Positions 16,996-25,333 of a stretch of DNA of 64,000 nt are shown here, in pieces. The stretch lies in assembly GCF_030764225.1 (NCBI RefSeq), contig NZ_JASAXH010000002.1. One strand, given 5' to 3'. The notes below the pieces were generated by a model. That model was not told where the DNA came from, did no database searches, and was given only the letters and a program-made list of their open reading frames with translations. Every line of letters begins with the position of its first letter. Within the stretch, counting starts at the first letter, position 1. Position numbers and translations under genes: made by a program. Source of the DNA: Phocoenobacter atlanticus. Its GTDB lineage: Bacteria > Pseudomonadota > Gammaproteobacteria > Enterobacterales > Pasteurellaceae.

Positions 16996-17871
16996 ATGTT
17001 TTACTCACCTTTAAGATATCCTGGCGGGAAAAAAAGATTAGCAGAATTTATTGCTAAAATTTGTGTTGATAATAATATTGATGGCCATTACATAGAACCT
17101 TATGCTGGGGGAGCTTCAGTTGCTTTGTATCTGCTTTTTCAAAATAGAGTAAAAAAAATTACTATTAATGATTTTGATAAAGCAATTTATGCTTTTTGGT
17201 ATTGTGTCGTTCATTATACTGAAGATTTTTGTAATTTAATTGAGAAAACAGATATTACTATTTCAAACTGGAATAAAGCAAAAGATGTTCAAAAGAAAAA
17301 AGATCAGATATCACTCAGTGCTAAGAAACAAGTTTTAGAATTAGGTTTCTCGACTTTTTTTCTAAATAGAACTAATCGTTCTGGTATTATAAATGCTGGG
17401 GTTATTGGTGGGCTTGAACAAAAGGGTAATTATAAAATAGATTGTCGTTTTAATAAGATTGATTTAATAAAAAGGATTAGATTAATAGCACAATTTAGGG
17501 AGCGTATTATATTAGAAAATTTAGATGCAATTGAGTTAATAAAGAAAGTTAATAAACAAGAAAATACCTCAAATTATATTTTTTATTTTGATCCTCCATA
17601 CTATGTACATGGTCCAGGACTATATTTAAATTCTTACTTAGATATTGACCATGTTAAAGTTGCAGATGAAATAAAGAATATAGATGATTGTTATTGGATT
17701 ATTTCTTATGATAATACTGAAAGAATCAACGAACTATATAGTTGGGTAGAAAAGAAAGTAGAATTTACTTTAACTCATTCAATTAATAAATCGAGAAAAG
17801 GAAAAGAAATCTTATTTTTTAGTAATAAAATTGTAAAAATAGATTTAGATCCAATACAAAAATATATTTAA
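16996..17871 (+). CDS. D12-class DNA N6-adenine methyltransferase (Dam-like)
   Basis: 291 aa. SAM-binding and fold motifs: SPLRYPGGKKRL at the N-terminus, IEPYAGGASVAL (residues 33-44) and catalytic DPPY (D199-Y202), the order of D12-class (alpha) adenine methyltransferases. FFLNRTNRSGI near 121-131 is also typical. The gene begins 3 bases after the ATPase stop and is the last of the operon. Base composition is as A-rich as its two partners, consistent with joint transfer. No separate restriction endonuclease gene is adjacent, so the OLD-like protein or the ParB-like protein would be the effector if this is a restriction-type system. The target sequence is unknown. Confidence 0.9.
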   Translation: MFYSPLRYPGGKKRLAEFIAKICVDNNIDGHYIEPYAGGASVALYLLFQNRVKKITINDFDKAIYAFWYCVVHYTEDFCNLIEKTDITISNWNKAKDVQKKKDQISLSAKKQVLELGFSTFFLNRTNRSGIINAGVIGGLEQKGNYKIDCRFNKIDLIKRIRLIAQFRERIILENLDAIELIKKVNKQENTSNYIFYFDPPYYVHGPGLYLNSYLDIDHVKVADEIKNIDDCYWIISYDNTERINELYSWVEKKVEFTLTHSINKSRKGKEILFFSNKIVKIDLDPIQKYI

Positions 17872-18270
17872 GACTCATATAAAAATATTTATACTATTTG
17901 TATTTTGTTATATCAGAGTTATCCAAAAATCAAAAATCAAAAATCAGTAGCTTTTATTTATAAAATAGAAAAGAATAGAATCAAGGTTATTGGTGAAAAT
18001 GTCTGGAAGACGATGGAACTTTCCAAAAGGAAAAAAGATTAAAAACACAAAAAATTATGGAGTAGCTTTCATAAATGTTCTAGAAAAAATCGACAACTTC
18101 GTTATGCTAATGAATTTAGAAAAGTAATTTTTACAGCTGAGAAAATAATTAAAAAAATATCGATTATAGTATGGAAGTTTGTTATAAATTTGATTGAGTA
18201 TAAATTAACTAACAATATTCCTATTATTATACAAAGTAATATGCGCTAAATTTCAAGGCAAGGATATAAA
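17872..18270. other. 399-base gene-poor stretch after the methyltransferase
   Basis: Very AT-rich with no convincing gene. It starts with three exact copies of AAAAATC (17925-17945). The rest holds many short open frames without ribosome sites; the area near 17999-18130 looks like decayed coding sequence, but I cannot name a parent. A GGCAAGGATA ribosome site at its end serves the HEPN gene. Confidence 0.5.
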
Positions 18271-18675
18271 ATGGAAAACCTGAAAAATACACGATTTAAA
18301 CAACGCTTAGAAAATTTTGAGAAAGCTTTTTTACAATTACAAAAAGCAGTAAGCCGAGCAGATGAACTGGACGATCTCTCAAAAGAAGGCTTAATTCAGC
18401 GATTTGAATATACTTTTGAGTTGGCTTGGAAAACGCTAAAAGATTATTTGGAGTCAGAAGGAGAAACTACTACTTCGCCTCGTCAAGTACTTAAACAGGC
18501 TTTTAAAATGAATTTATTAGATAATGGAGAACTATGGATCACAATGTTAGATAAACGAAATCTAATGGCTCATACTTATAATGAAGATTATTTTAAGCAA
18601 GTTTTTGAAAGTATTGTTAATCAATATTTTGAACAGATTGAAAAATTATATATTCAATTAAAAGAGTTTCGTTGA
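18271..18675 (+). CDS. HEPN toxin (HI0074-like nucleotidyltransferase substrate-binding protein)
   Basis: 134-aa all-helical protein of the HI0074 family. Its R-x4-H motif is R96-NLMA-H101, the RNase site of HEPN toxins. In well-studied type VII pairs the cognate MNT enzyme AMPylates the HEPN protein near its active site to hold it inactive. A good AAGGATA ribosome site precedes the ATG. The stop TGA shares bases with the start of the MNT gene, as in the H. influenzae HI0074/HI0073 pair. Intact and of normal length, unlike the ruined pair 5 kb upstream. Confidence 0.88.
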   Translation: MENLKNTRFKQRLENFEKAFLQLQKAVSRADELDDLSKEGLIQRFEYTFELAWKTLKDYLESEGETTTSPRQVLKQAFKMNLLDNGELWITMLDKRNLMAHTYNEDYFKQVFESIVNQYFEQIEKLYIQLKEFR

Positions 18676-18992
18676 TGAATAATCAGTTTGGATTGTATGA
18701 GCATAGTTATGTATTACTTTGTGATGCTCTTAAGTTATTTCCTGAAATAGAACAAGCTTGGATTTTTGGTTCTCGTGCATTAGGAAATTACAAAAAAGGT
18801 TCTGATATAGATTTAGCAATCTCAGGTCAAAATATTAATTTTGACACTGTTACAGCCTTATATGGCACGTTGAATGAAGAAATATCTATTCCTTATATGG
18901 TCGATGTTGTAGATATAAATAATATAGAAAATCCTTTATTAAAAGAACATATAGAGCAAAAAGGCGTATTGTTTTATAGTAGGGGAGTCTAA
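18675..18992 (+). CDS. MNT nucleotidyltransferase antitoxin (HI0073-like)
   Basis: 105-aa minimal nucleotidyltransferase. FGSRALG (residues 31-37) and GSDIDLAI with D44 and D46 form the GSx10DxD active site. It pairs with the overlapping HEPN gene and would neutralise it by nucleotide transfer. The ATG at 18675 overlaps the HEPN stop (TGATG); a TTG one codon earlier is less likely. Length and motifs are complete. Confidence 0.87.
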   Translation: MNNQFGLYEHSYVLLCDALKLFPEIEQAWIFGSRALGNYKKGSDIDLAISGQNINFDTVTALYGTLNEEISIPYMVDVVDINNIENPLLKEHIEQKGVLFYSRGV

Positions 18993-19267
18993 TTAGAATA
19001 GCATGTTGTAAATATCCAAATAAGGAAAATGATTATGAAACAATTACAAGTTATAAAAATAAGCTTGTTTTGGTACAGAGTAATAACAAGAGAAATAAAT
19101 TAAGTAGTATCTAATAATATTGATAAATCCCCATCGTTTCAGTGCTCCCAAATATTCAACAGTCAATCCACTCTTTTATTTATAAAGCCAGTTAATAGCG
19201 GTAAGATGATCACAAATTTTTGCAAATATAGTAAACCAAACTTAAATTAGTACTATGATTTTGTCGG

Positions 19268-19303
19268 GGAGTATTAGTAAACGTAGTTTACGTATATGCT
19301 CCC
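19268..19303. repeat. Hairpin element, copy 1
   Basis: Outer arms GGGAG/CTCCC and inner perfect arms GTAAAC-gta-GTTTAC, with an imperfect middle. It resembles copy 2 at 19399-19439 in layout (G-rich outer arm, TATTAG/ATATACG middle, AAAC/GTTT core), so the two are likely members of one REP-like family. Confidence 0.6.
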
Positions 19304-19398
19304 AAATGCACGGGATAACATATTTTGCAAATTATTCATTTTATTTGACCGCTCTCTTTTAGACTTTATAGGGTTTTAGATTATTTTTTCTAGAGCAA

Positions 19399-19439
19399 CG
19401 GGTGGATATACGCAAACTAACGTTTGCTAATGCCACCCC
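19399..19439. repeat. Hairpin element, copy 2
   Basis: Outer arms GGGTGG/CCACCC, inner arms GCAAAC-taac-GTTTGC (overlapping the loop by one base pair choice). Related to copy 1 about 130 bases upstream. The complementary strand begins TAGGGGTGGCATTAGC, similar in feel to GTAGGGTGGGC-type palindromic repeats seen in many genomes. Confidence 0.6.
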
Positions 19440-19724
19440 TACGAACCAAATAACTATTTATGTAAATGTCCAGTACTGATTTCAATTTAATTTAGTATAT
19501 AATATCTTCCAACTTTAGGAAAAATCCTTCTTAGTATTAATTACTGTATCTTAGAAAAAGATTAAATGATTGCCCATAAAAAGGTGCATTTTTAAAAACT
19601 CTTTTATATATGGAGTAATGTTTATTTCGTTTGTGATTTAAACTGTTTAAATTTTTTTAGAGTCAGTAGGTTACGAAGAGGTGTTAGTGAGAGTTGGTTT
19701 TAGTTGAGTAATATGGAGTAAATT

Positions 19725-20477
19725 ATGAATGAATTTAGTGATTTTATTGTGTATGTTGATGAGAGTGGAGATCATAGTCTGAGTTCAATAGATGGAAATT
19801 ATCCTATTTTTGTTCTGGCATTTTGTATTTTTTATAAAGATCATTACAGAAAGAATGTAGTTACTTCAATCCAAAAATTAAAGTTTGATTATTTTGGACA
19901 TGACCTTGTTGTTTTCCATGAACACGACATTCGTAAAGAAAAAGGCAATTTTACATTGTTTAAGTCAAGGGAAGAAAAAAATATTTTTCTTAATTCTCTA
20001 TCAGGAATAATGAAAAATAGTAATTTTATTTTGGCATCTTGTGTGATAGAAAAGAATAAAATTCAGCAACAGCAACGAGAAATGCACCCCTATCACTTTT
20101 CATTAAAACATTGTTTAGAAACACTTTATGAGTTTGTGAAAGAGAAAAATCAGCAGGATAAAATTACTTTTGTTGTGGTGGAAAGTAGGGGTAAAAAAGA
20201 AGATCAAGCATTAGAAATTGAGTTTTTGCGAATTTGTAATGGTGAAAATAAATTTAATCAAGTATTACCTTTTAGAGTTAGAATAGCTTCTAAACAAACA
20301 AATTCAGTTGGATTACAACTTGCTGATCTTGTTGCAAGACCAATAGGACGCTATATTTTGGATTCAACTCAGCCTAATCAAGCTATGGATATTTTGAAAA
20401 ATAAGTTTTATTGCTCTGGAGGACGAGAAAATGTGGGTAAAGGGTTTGATCAAAAGGGATTAAAGCATTTTCCTTAG
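19725..20477 (+). CDS. DUF3800 domain protein
   Basis: 250 aa with the DUF3800 signature VYVDESGDH at residues 9-17, a mid-protein HEHDIRK and a C-terminal VGLQLADLVARPIGRY. The family has an RNase H-like fold with conserved acidic residues and unknown role; many members are on phages, plasmids or in defence neighbourhoods. AT-rich composition and position beside a toxin-antitoxin pair fit an accessory gene. ATG follows GGAGTAAATT. The gene is intact. Confidence 0.82.
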   Translation: MNEFSDFIVYVDESGDHSLSSIDGNYPIFVLAFCIFYKDHYRKNVVTSIQKLKFDYFGHDLVVFHEHDIRKEKGNFTLFKSREEKNIFLNSLSGIMKNSNFILASCVIEKNKIQQQQREMHPYHFSLKHCLETLYEFVKEKNQQDKITFVVVESRGKKEDQALEIEFLRICNGENKFNQVLPFRVRIASKQTNSVGLQLADLVARPIGRYILDSTQPNQAMDILKNKFYCSGGRENVGKGFDQKGLKHFP

Positions 20478-20624
20478 TATAAAAAAGCGAAAAGTCTCGA
20501 TGAAACCACCAAGACTATAACGCCGACTAGGAACTCCCAATCCATTTATGACTTCATTATAGCAAAAGCGATAATAATGACAATATTTTTTAAAATTTAT
20601 ATTAAAAATAAAAAGGATAATAAA

Positions 20625-21293
20625 ATGAACAACAAATTTAAACTTATCGGATTTGATTTAGACGGTACATTAGTGAATAGTCTGCCAGATTTAACCTTAT
20701 CATTAAATTCTGCTTTTGCAGAAGTTGGATTACCACCAGCACCAGAGGAAACTGTGCTTACGTGGATCGGTAAAGGGGCAGATGTTTTATTTCAAAAAGG
20801 CTTAGAATGGTCAGGCAAGGCGGAGCAATTTAATGCTGAACAAATCGCACAACTTAAACAACGTTTTGATTATTTTTATGGTGAAAATGTGTGTAATAAA
20901 AGCGTGTTGTTTGATAATGTAAAATCTACCTTAGAAGCCTTGCATAAGAAAGGCTATATTTTAGCCGTGGTAACCAATAAACCAACTAAGCACGTACAAC
21001 CTGTATTAAAAGCTTTTGGGATTGATCATCTATTTTCAGAAACCTTAGGTGGGCAATCGCTACCTTTAGTTAAACCACACCCAGCTCCCCTATTTTATTT
21101 ATTCGGTAAATTTGGGTGCTATCCAAATGAAGTGTTATTTGTGGGGGATTCTAAAAATGATATTTTGGTGGCAAAAGCTGCTGGGTGTAAAAGTGTTGGC
21201 TTAACTTATGGTTACAATTACAATATACCAATTAGTGAATCGAAGCCAGATTATGTGTGTGAAGACTTTGCAGAAATTTTAAACATTGTATAA
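20625..21293 (+). CDS. gph: Phosphoglycolate phosphatase
   Basis: HAD-family phosphatase that removes 2-phosphoglycolate, formed for example in repair of oxidised DNA ends. Motif I is DLDGTL with D11 and D13; motif II/III regions are AVVTNKP and KPHPAP; motif IV is FVGDSKND. ATG at 20625 after AAAAAGGATAATAAA is chosen over the in-frame ATG at 20577, which would add an unsupported lysine-rich leader. It precedes trpS by 38 bases, matching the gph-trpS order of enterics and Pasteurellaceae, and marks the return to core sequence. Confidence 0.93.
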   Translation: MNNKFKLIGFDLDGTLVNSLPDLTLSLNSAFAEVGLPPAPEETVLTWIGKGADVLFQKGLEWSGKAEQFNAEQIAQLKQRFDYFYGENVCNKSVLFDNVKSTLEALHKKGYILAVVTNKPTKHVQPVLKAFGIDHLFSETLGGQSLPLVKPHPAPLFYLFGKFGCYPNEVLFVGDSKNDILVAKAAGCKSVGLTYGYNYNIPISESKPDYVCEDFAEILNIV

Positions 21294-21331
21294 TCATAGC
21301 TAGAATTAACAGGAAGAAATAGGAAATTAAA

Positions 21332-22366
21332 ATGACAACAAAAAAACCAGTCGTATTTAGTGGTGTTCAACCGTCAGGTGAGCTTACATTAGGAAATTAT
21401 TTAGGCGCGTTACGTCAGTGGGTGAAAATGCAAGATGATTATGACTGTCTATACTGCATCGTGGATTTACACGCAATTACAGTTCGCCAAGATCCAGAAG
21501 CCTTGCGTAAAGCAACCTTAGATGTGTTAGCACTTTATCTTGCTTGTGGTATTGATCCTGAAAAAAGCACCATTTTTATTCAATCTCACGTACCTGAACA
21601 TACCCAATTAGCCTGGACGTTAAATTGTTACACTTACTTTGGTGAAATGAACCGAATGACGCAATTTAAAGATAAATCAGCACGTTATGAAGAAAATGTG
21701 AATGTTGGGTTGTTTACTTATCCTATTTTAATGGCATCAGATATTTTGTTATATCAAGCCAATCAAGTGCCTGTAGGCGATGATCAGCGTCAGCATTTAG
21801 AAATTACCCGTGATATTGCTGAGCGGTTTAATGCGATTTATGGCGAAAAAGATACAGAGGGTAATGTCACTAAAGGGATTTTTGAAGTGCCAGAAGTCTT
21901 TATTGCAAAACAAGGTGCAAGAGTAATGTCATTACTTGAACCAACCAAAAAGATGTCAAAATCGGACGATAACCGTAAAAATGTGATTGGTTTATTAGAA
22001 GATCCAAAAGCTGTAGCAAAAAAAATTAAACGAGCAATGACGGACGGTGATGAGCCACCTGTGGTACGTTATGATGTAAAAAATAAAGCAGGCGTGTCTA
22101 ATTTATTAGATATTTTATCGGCAGTTACAGGTAAGACTATTGCACAGTTGGAAGCTGAATTTGAAGGCAAAATGTATGGTCATTTAAAAACAGCGGTGGC
22201 AGATGAGGTTTCTACATTGCTGACTGATTTACAAGAGCGTTTCCATCATTTTCGTAATAATGAAGCATTATTAGAGCAAATCTATCGTGATGGTGCAAAA
22301 AAAGCGAGAGCAAAAGCACAGGAGACTTTAAAAGAGGTGTATCAAGCGGTCGGATTTGTTGCATAA
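21332..22366 (+). CDS. trpS: Tryptophanyl-tRNA synthetase
   Basis: Class I aminoacyl-tRNA synthetase charging tRNA-Trp in the cytosol. The TxGN/HIGH-type motif is SGELTLGNYLGAL at the N-terminus and the KMSKS loop is KKMSKSDDN. 344 aa compared with about 334 in E. coli; the extra residues fall in the loop after YGEKD. Likely co-transcribed with gph. The gene ends shortly before a terminator hairpin at 22419. Confidence 0.97.
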   Translation: MTTKKPVVFSGVQPSGELTLGNYLGALRQWVKMQDDYDCLYCIVDLHAITVRQDPEALRKATLDVLALYLACGIDPEKSTIFIQSHVPEHTQLAWTLNCYTYFGEMNRMTQFKDKSARYEENVNVGLFTYPILMASDILLYQANQVPVGDDQRQHLEITRDIAERFNAIYGEKDTEGNVTKGIFEVPEVFIAKQGARVMSLLEPTKKMSKSDDNRKNVIGLLEDPKAVAKKIKRAMTDGDEPPVVRYDVKNKAGVSNLLDILSAVTGKTIAQLEAEFEGKMYGHLKTAVADEVSTLLTDLQERFHHFRNNEALLEQIYRDGAKKARAKAQETLKEVYQAVGFVA

Positions 22367-22418
22367 TTTACATTTATACTGAATTTAATCTAAAAATGCA
22401 AAAACTTAAAGGTATCAT

Positions 22419-22442
22419 ACCGCTTACATTTCTGTGAGCGGT
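22419..22442 (+). terminator. Rho-independent terminator after trpS
   Basis: ACCGCTTACA-tttc-TGTGAGCGGT followed by TTTATTTT. The arms contain AGCGGT, the core of the uptake word, an arrangement common in this family where paired uptake words form terminators. Confidence 0.8.
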
Positions 22443-22552
22443 TTTATTTTGATAAAATTCGCATTTCTTTTGAATTTATATAGATGAATGAAGACAAATA
22501 AAATATAATTGCACCAATTTAAATAAATTACTTATAACTTAACGGAAAAACT

Positions 22553-23215
22553 ATGTCTGAACAACAAATTGAAGAACAAGTAACCCAAACCACCAAAACA
22601 ACGATGAGTGTAAAACAAACGATTGCATACTTAGCTGAAAAATTTCCTCTTTGCTTTTCTATTGAAGGAGAAGCAAAACCACTTAAAGTTGGTTTGTTCC
22701 AAGATCTTGCACTTGCATTAGAAGGTGATGAAAAAGTAAGTAAAACAATGCTCCGCCAGGCAATGCGTGGTTATACTATGGGTTGGCGTTATCTTAATGC
22801 TTGTAAAGAAGGGGCAGAACGTGTTGATTTAGAGGGTAATCCTGCTGGTGTTATTGATGCTGATCAAGCTCTACACGCTGCCCAAACGTTGGCGGAATCA
22901 AAGAAAATGGTGGCGGAGCGTAAAGCACAACAACGTAAAGCAGAGCGTAAAGAGTTTTTTAAGAAAAAAACGCTTGAAGAAAGAAAAAATGATAATGCAA
23001 CAGCACAAAGAAAACCTCGTACTGAAAAGGTAAAAAAACCTGAAAATCTAACCGCTATAGATACGACAGAAATCACCAAAGGTACAAAAGTTAAAGTGAA
23101 AATTGGAAGTACGGTGCAAGCAGCAACAGTCTTAGCTGTTGAAAAACAAGAAGCGAGAGTACAACTTACTTCAGGGCTTATATTAAACGTTACTTTTAAT
23201 ACTCTCTTCGTTTAA
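22553..23215 (+). CDS. proQ: RNA chaperone ProQ
   Basis: Binds structured small RNAs and 3' ends of mRNAs. N-terminal FinO/ProQ domain (about residues 15-120: KQTIAYLAEKFPLCF, LRQAMRGYTMGWRYL), a charged lysine/arginine-rich linker (125-165) and a C-terminal small beta-barrel (about 172-220, KGTKVKVKIGSTVQAAT). 220 aa is full length. It sits just upstream of prc, nine bases apart, as in E. coli and H. influenzae. Confidence 0.95.
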   Translation: MSEQQIEEQVTQTTKTTMSVKQTIAYLAEKFPLCFSIEGEAKPLKVGLFQDLALALEGDEKVSKTMLRQAMRGYTMGWRYLNACKEGAERVDLEGNPAGVIDADQALHAAQTLAESKKMVAERKAQQRKAERKEFFKKKTLEERKNDNATAQRKPRTEKVKKPENLTAIDTTEITKGTKVKVKIGSTVQAATVLAVEKQEARVQLTSGLILNVTFNTLFV

Positions 23216-23223
23216 TTCACACT

Positions 23224-25236
23224 ATGAAATTGATTAAAACAATAACCTTCACATTAATTTGTTGTTTTACTACTTTTGCGAGTAACTTGAGTATTGCTGG
23301 TGAACCTCAAATTAAAGAGAGTGATATTATCACTCCACAACCAACAGACGATCACCTCGTTTCTACGAAGCGAGTGACGAGCCGTTTGGTTCAATCTCAT
23401 TATCGTAAATTTGAGCTTGATGATCATTTTTCAAATCAAATATTTGATCGTTATATTGATTGGTTAGATGGTAGTCATAAGATTTTTTTACAATCTGATG
23501 TGGATATGCTACGTGTAAAATATGCTGATCAACTTGATGATGAACTTTATTATGGAAAACTGGATGCAGCTTATAAAATTTATGATCTAATGGCAAAACG
23601 TCGTTATCAGCGTTACCGTTATTTGCTAAAATTAGTTGAAAAAGAGCCTGATTTAACCACGAATGATAAAATTGAAAAAGATCGTGAAAAAGCCCCGTTT
23701 CCAAAAACAACCGAAGATGCTGAAAAATTATGGGAACAACGTTATAAATATGATGTGATCACTCAATATCTTAAACATAAAACGTGGAAAGAAACACAAA
23801 AAAAATTAACCAAACGTTACAATATTTCTATTCGTCGTTTAACTCAAACCAATGCAGATGATATTTTACAAACGTACTTAAATTCTTTTACAAGAGAAAT
23901 TGATCCGCACACGACTTATCTTTCTCCTCGTAGTGCACAACGTTTTGAAGAAAGTATGAAGTTGTCTCTTGAAGGTATTGGTGCAACACTTTATATGGAT
24001 GATGATTTCACCACAATTAAATCTTTAGTAAAAGGTGCGCCAGCTGCACGTAGTAAACAAATTCATATTGATGATAAAATTGTCGGTGTTGGACAAGCGA
24101 CGGGTGAAATTGAAGATGTTGTAGGTTGGCGGATTAATGATGTGGTGGATAAAATTAAAGGAAAAAAAGGCACCAAAGTACGCCTTGAAATTGAGCCAGC
24201 AAAAGGCGGAAAAAACCATATTGTGACCCTTATTCGTGATACTATCCGCTTAGAAGAAAGTGCAGCAAAACTGACTACGAATAAAATTAATGGTAAACAA
24301 GTTGCGGTGATTGAAATTCCAACGTTTTATATGGGTTTAACCAAAGATGTACAGAAATTATTAACAGAAGTAAATGAAAAAAATATTAATGGATTAATTA
24401 TTGATTTACGTGCGGATGGTGGTGGTTCATTAAAAGAAGTTATCCGTTTGACTAGTTTGTTTATTGAACAAGGACCTGTTGTACAAGTACGAGATGCGTT
24501 TGATCGTATTAAAGTTTATGTGGATAGTGATCCAAGTATTTTATACAACGGAAAAATTATCGTGATGATCGATCGCCATAGTGCTTCGGCATCAGAAATT
24601 TTTGCAGCCGCAATGCAAGATTATAATCGTGCTATTATTGTTGGACAAACAACTTTTGGAAAAGGAACAGTACAACAAGGACGCTCCTTAAAGAGTATGT
24701 TTGATACAGCAAATAAACAACTTGGAATGTTACAATATACGATTCAAAAATTCTATCGTATTAATGGCGGAAGTACGCAGCAAAAAGGGGTAGAACCAGA
24801 TATTCATTACCCTGAAATTATCAATGCGAAAGAAGTCGGTGAACGTTTTGAAGATAATGCTCTTCCTTGGGATAGAATCACACCAGCTGAGTATAAAATT
24901 ACATCAAATGCACGTGATGTGGTGCCTTACTTAACGAAAAATCATCTTCAGCGAATTGCTAAAGATCCTGAATTTATTGCATTAGCAGAAGATATTGCCA
25001 TTGAACGTGAAGAAGATAATGAAAAATTTTTATCGCTCAATTTAAAAGCACGTCAAAAAAGACGCCAAGCAGATGAACAGCGTGATTTACGTCATCTAAA
25101 TGCACGTTTCAAACGTGAAGGTAAAAAACCATTGAAAAACTTAGAGGCGTTGCCAAAAGATTATGAAGCCCCTGATTTTGTTTTAAAAGAAACAGAAAAA
25201 ATGATGGCTGATTGGCTAAATATTAATACGAAATAA
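23224..25236 (+). CDS. prc: Tail-specific periplasmic protease Prc
   Basis: Carboxy-terminal processing protease that trims or degrades envelope proteins, including peptidoglycan hydrolases. A signal peptide covers about residues 1-25 (cleavage near SIAG). A PDZ domain lies at about 245-330 (LEGIGATLYM). The serine-lysine dyad is S455 in HSASASEIF and K480 in TTFGKGTVQ, 25 apart as in the E. coli enzyme. 670 aa is normal. Co-transcribed with proQ. Confidence 0.95.
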   Translation: MKLIKTITFTLICCFTTFASNLSIAGEPQIKESDIITPQPTDDHLVSTKRVTSRLVQSHYRKFELDDHFSNQIFDRYIDWLDGSHKIFLQSDVDMLRVKYADQLDDELYYGKLDAAYKIYDLMAKRRYQRYRYLLKLVEKEPDLTTNDKIEKDREKAPFPKTTEDAEKLWEQRYKYDVITQYLKHKTWKETQKKLTKRYNISIRRLTQTNADDILQTYLNSFTREIDPHTTYLSPRSAQRFEESMKLSLEGIGATLYMDDDFTTIKSLVKGAPAARSKQIHIDDKIVGVGQATGEIEDVVGWRINDVVDKIKGKKGTKVRLEIEPAKGGKNHIVTLIRDTIRLEESAAKLTTNKINGKQVAVIEIPTFYMGLTKDVQKLLTEVNEKNINGLIIDLRADGGGSLKEVIRLTSLFIEQGPVVQVRDAFDRIKVYVDSDPSILYNGKIIVMIDRHSASASEIFAAAMQDYNRAIIVGQTTFGKGTVQQGRSLKSMFDTANKQLGMLQYTIQKFYRINGGSTQQKGVEPDIHYPEIINAKEVGERFEDNALPWDRITPAEYKITSNARDVVPYLTKNHLQRIAKDPEFIALAEDIAIEREEDNEKFLSLNLKARQKRRQADEQRDLRHLNARFKREGKKPLKNLEALPKDYEAPDFVLKETEKMMADWLNINTK

Positions 25237-25333
25237 CAGTAATTTAACTATTTATAGCGGTAACTTTGTATAAAGAATTTGCAAATTTTCAAAAGAATGT
25301 TACCGCCTATTTACTTTAGGAATACGAAATACA

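Larger units (their letters stand above)
18993..19724. other. 732-base region with hairpins and no clear gene
   Basis: Contains two related hairpins (listed separately), uptake-word fragments near 19188 and 19355, and a short frame at 19035-19103 (22 codons behind TAAGGAAAA) that may be chance. Nothing else recognisable. It separates the HEPN/MNT pair from the DUF3800 gene and looks like an insertion-prone junction. Confidence 0.5.

Noticed and set aside
17925..17945. Possible CRISPR-like repeat
   Set aside because: Repeats are only 7 bases with no spacers; no array is seen in the window.
19035..19103. 22-codon frame with a fair ribosome site
   Set aside because: No similarity or conserved feature visible; could be chance in AT-rich DNA.
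20478..20624. Possible small gene or regulatory RNA before gph
   Set aside because: A short minus-strand frame (about 20564-20480) reads GVPSRRYSLGG, but it has no start or ribosome site that I trust.
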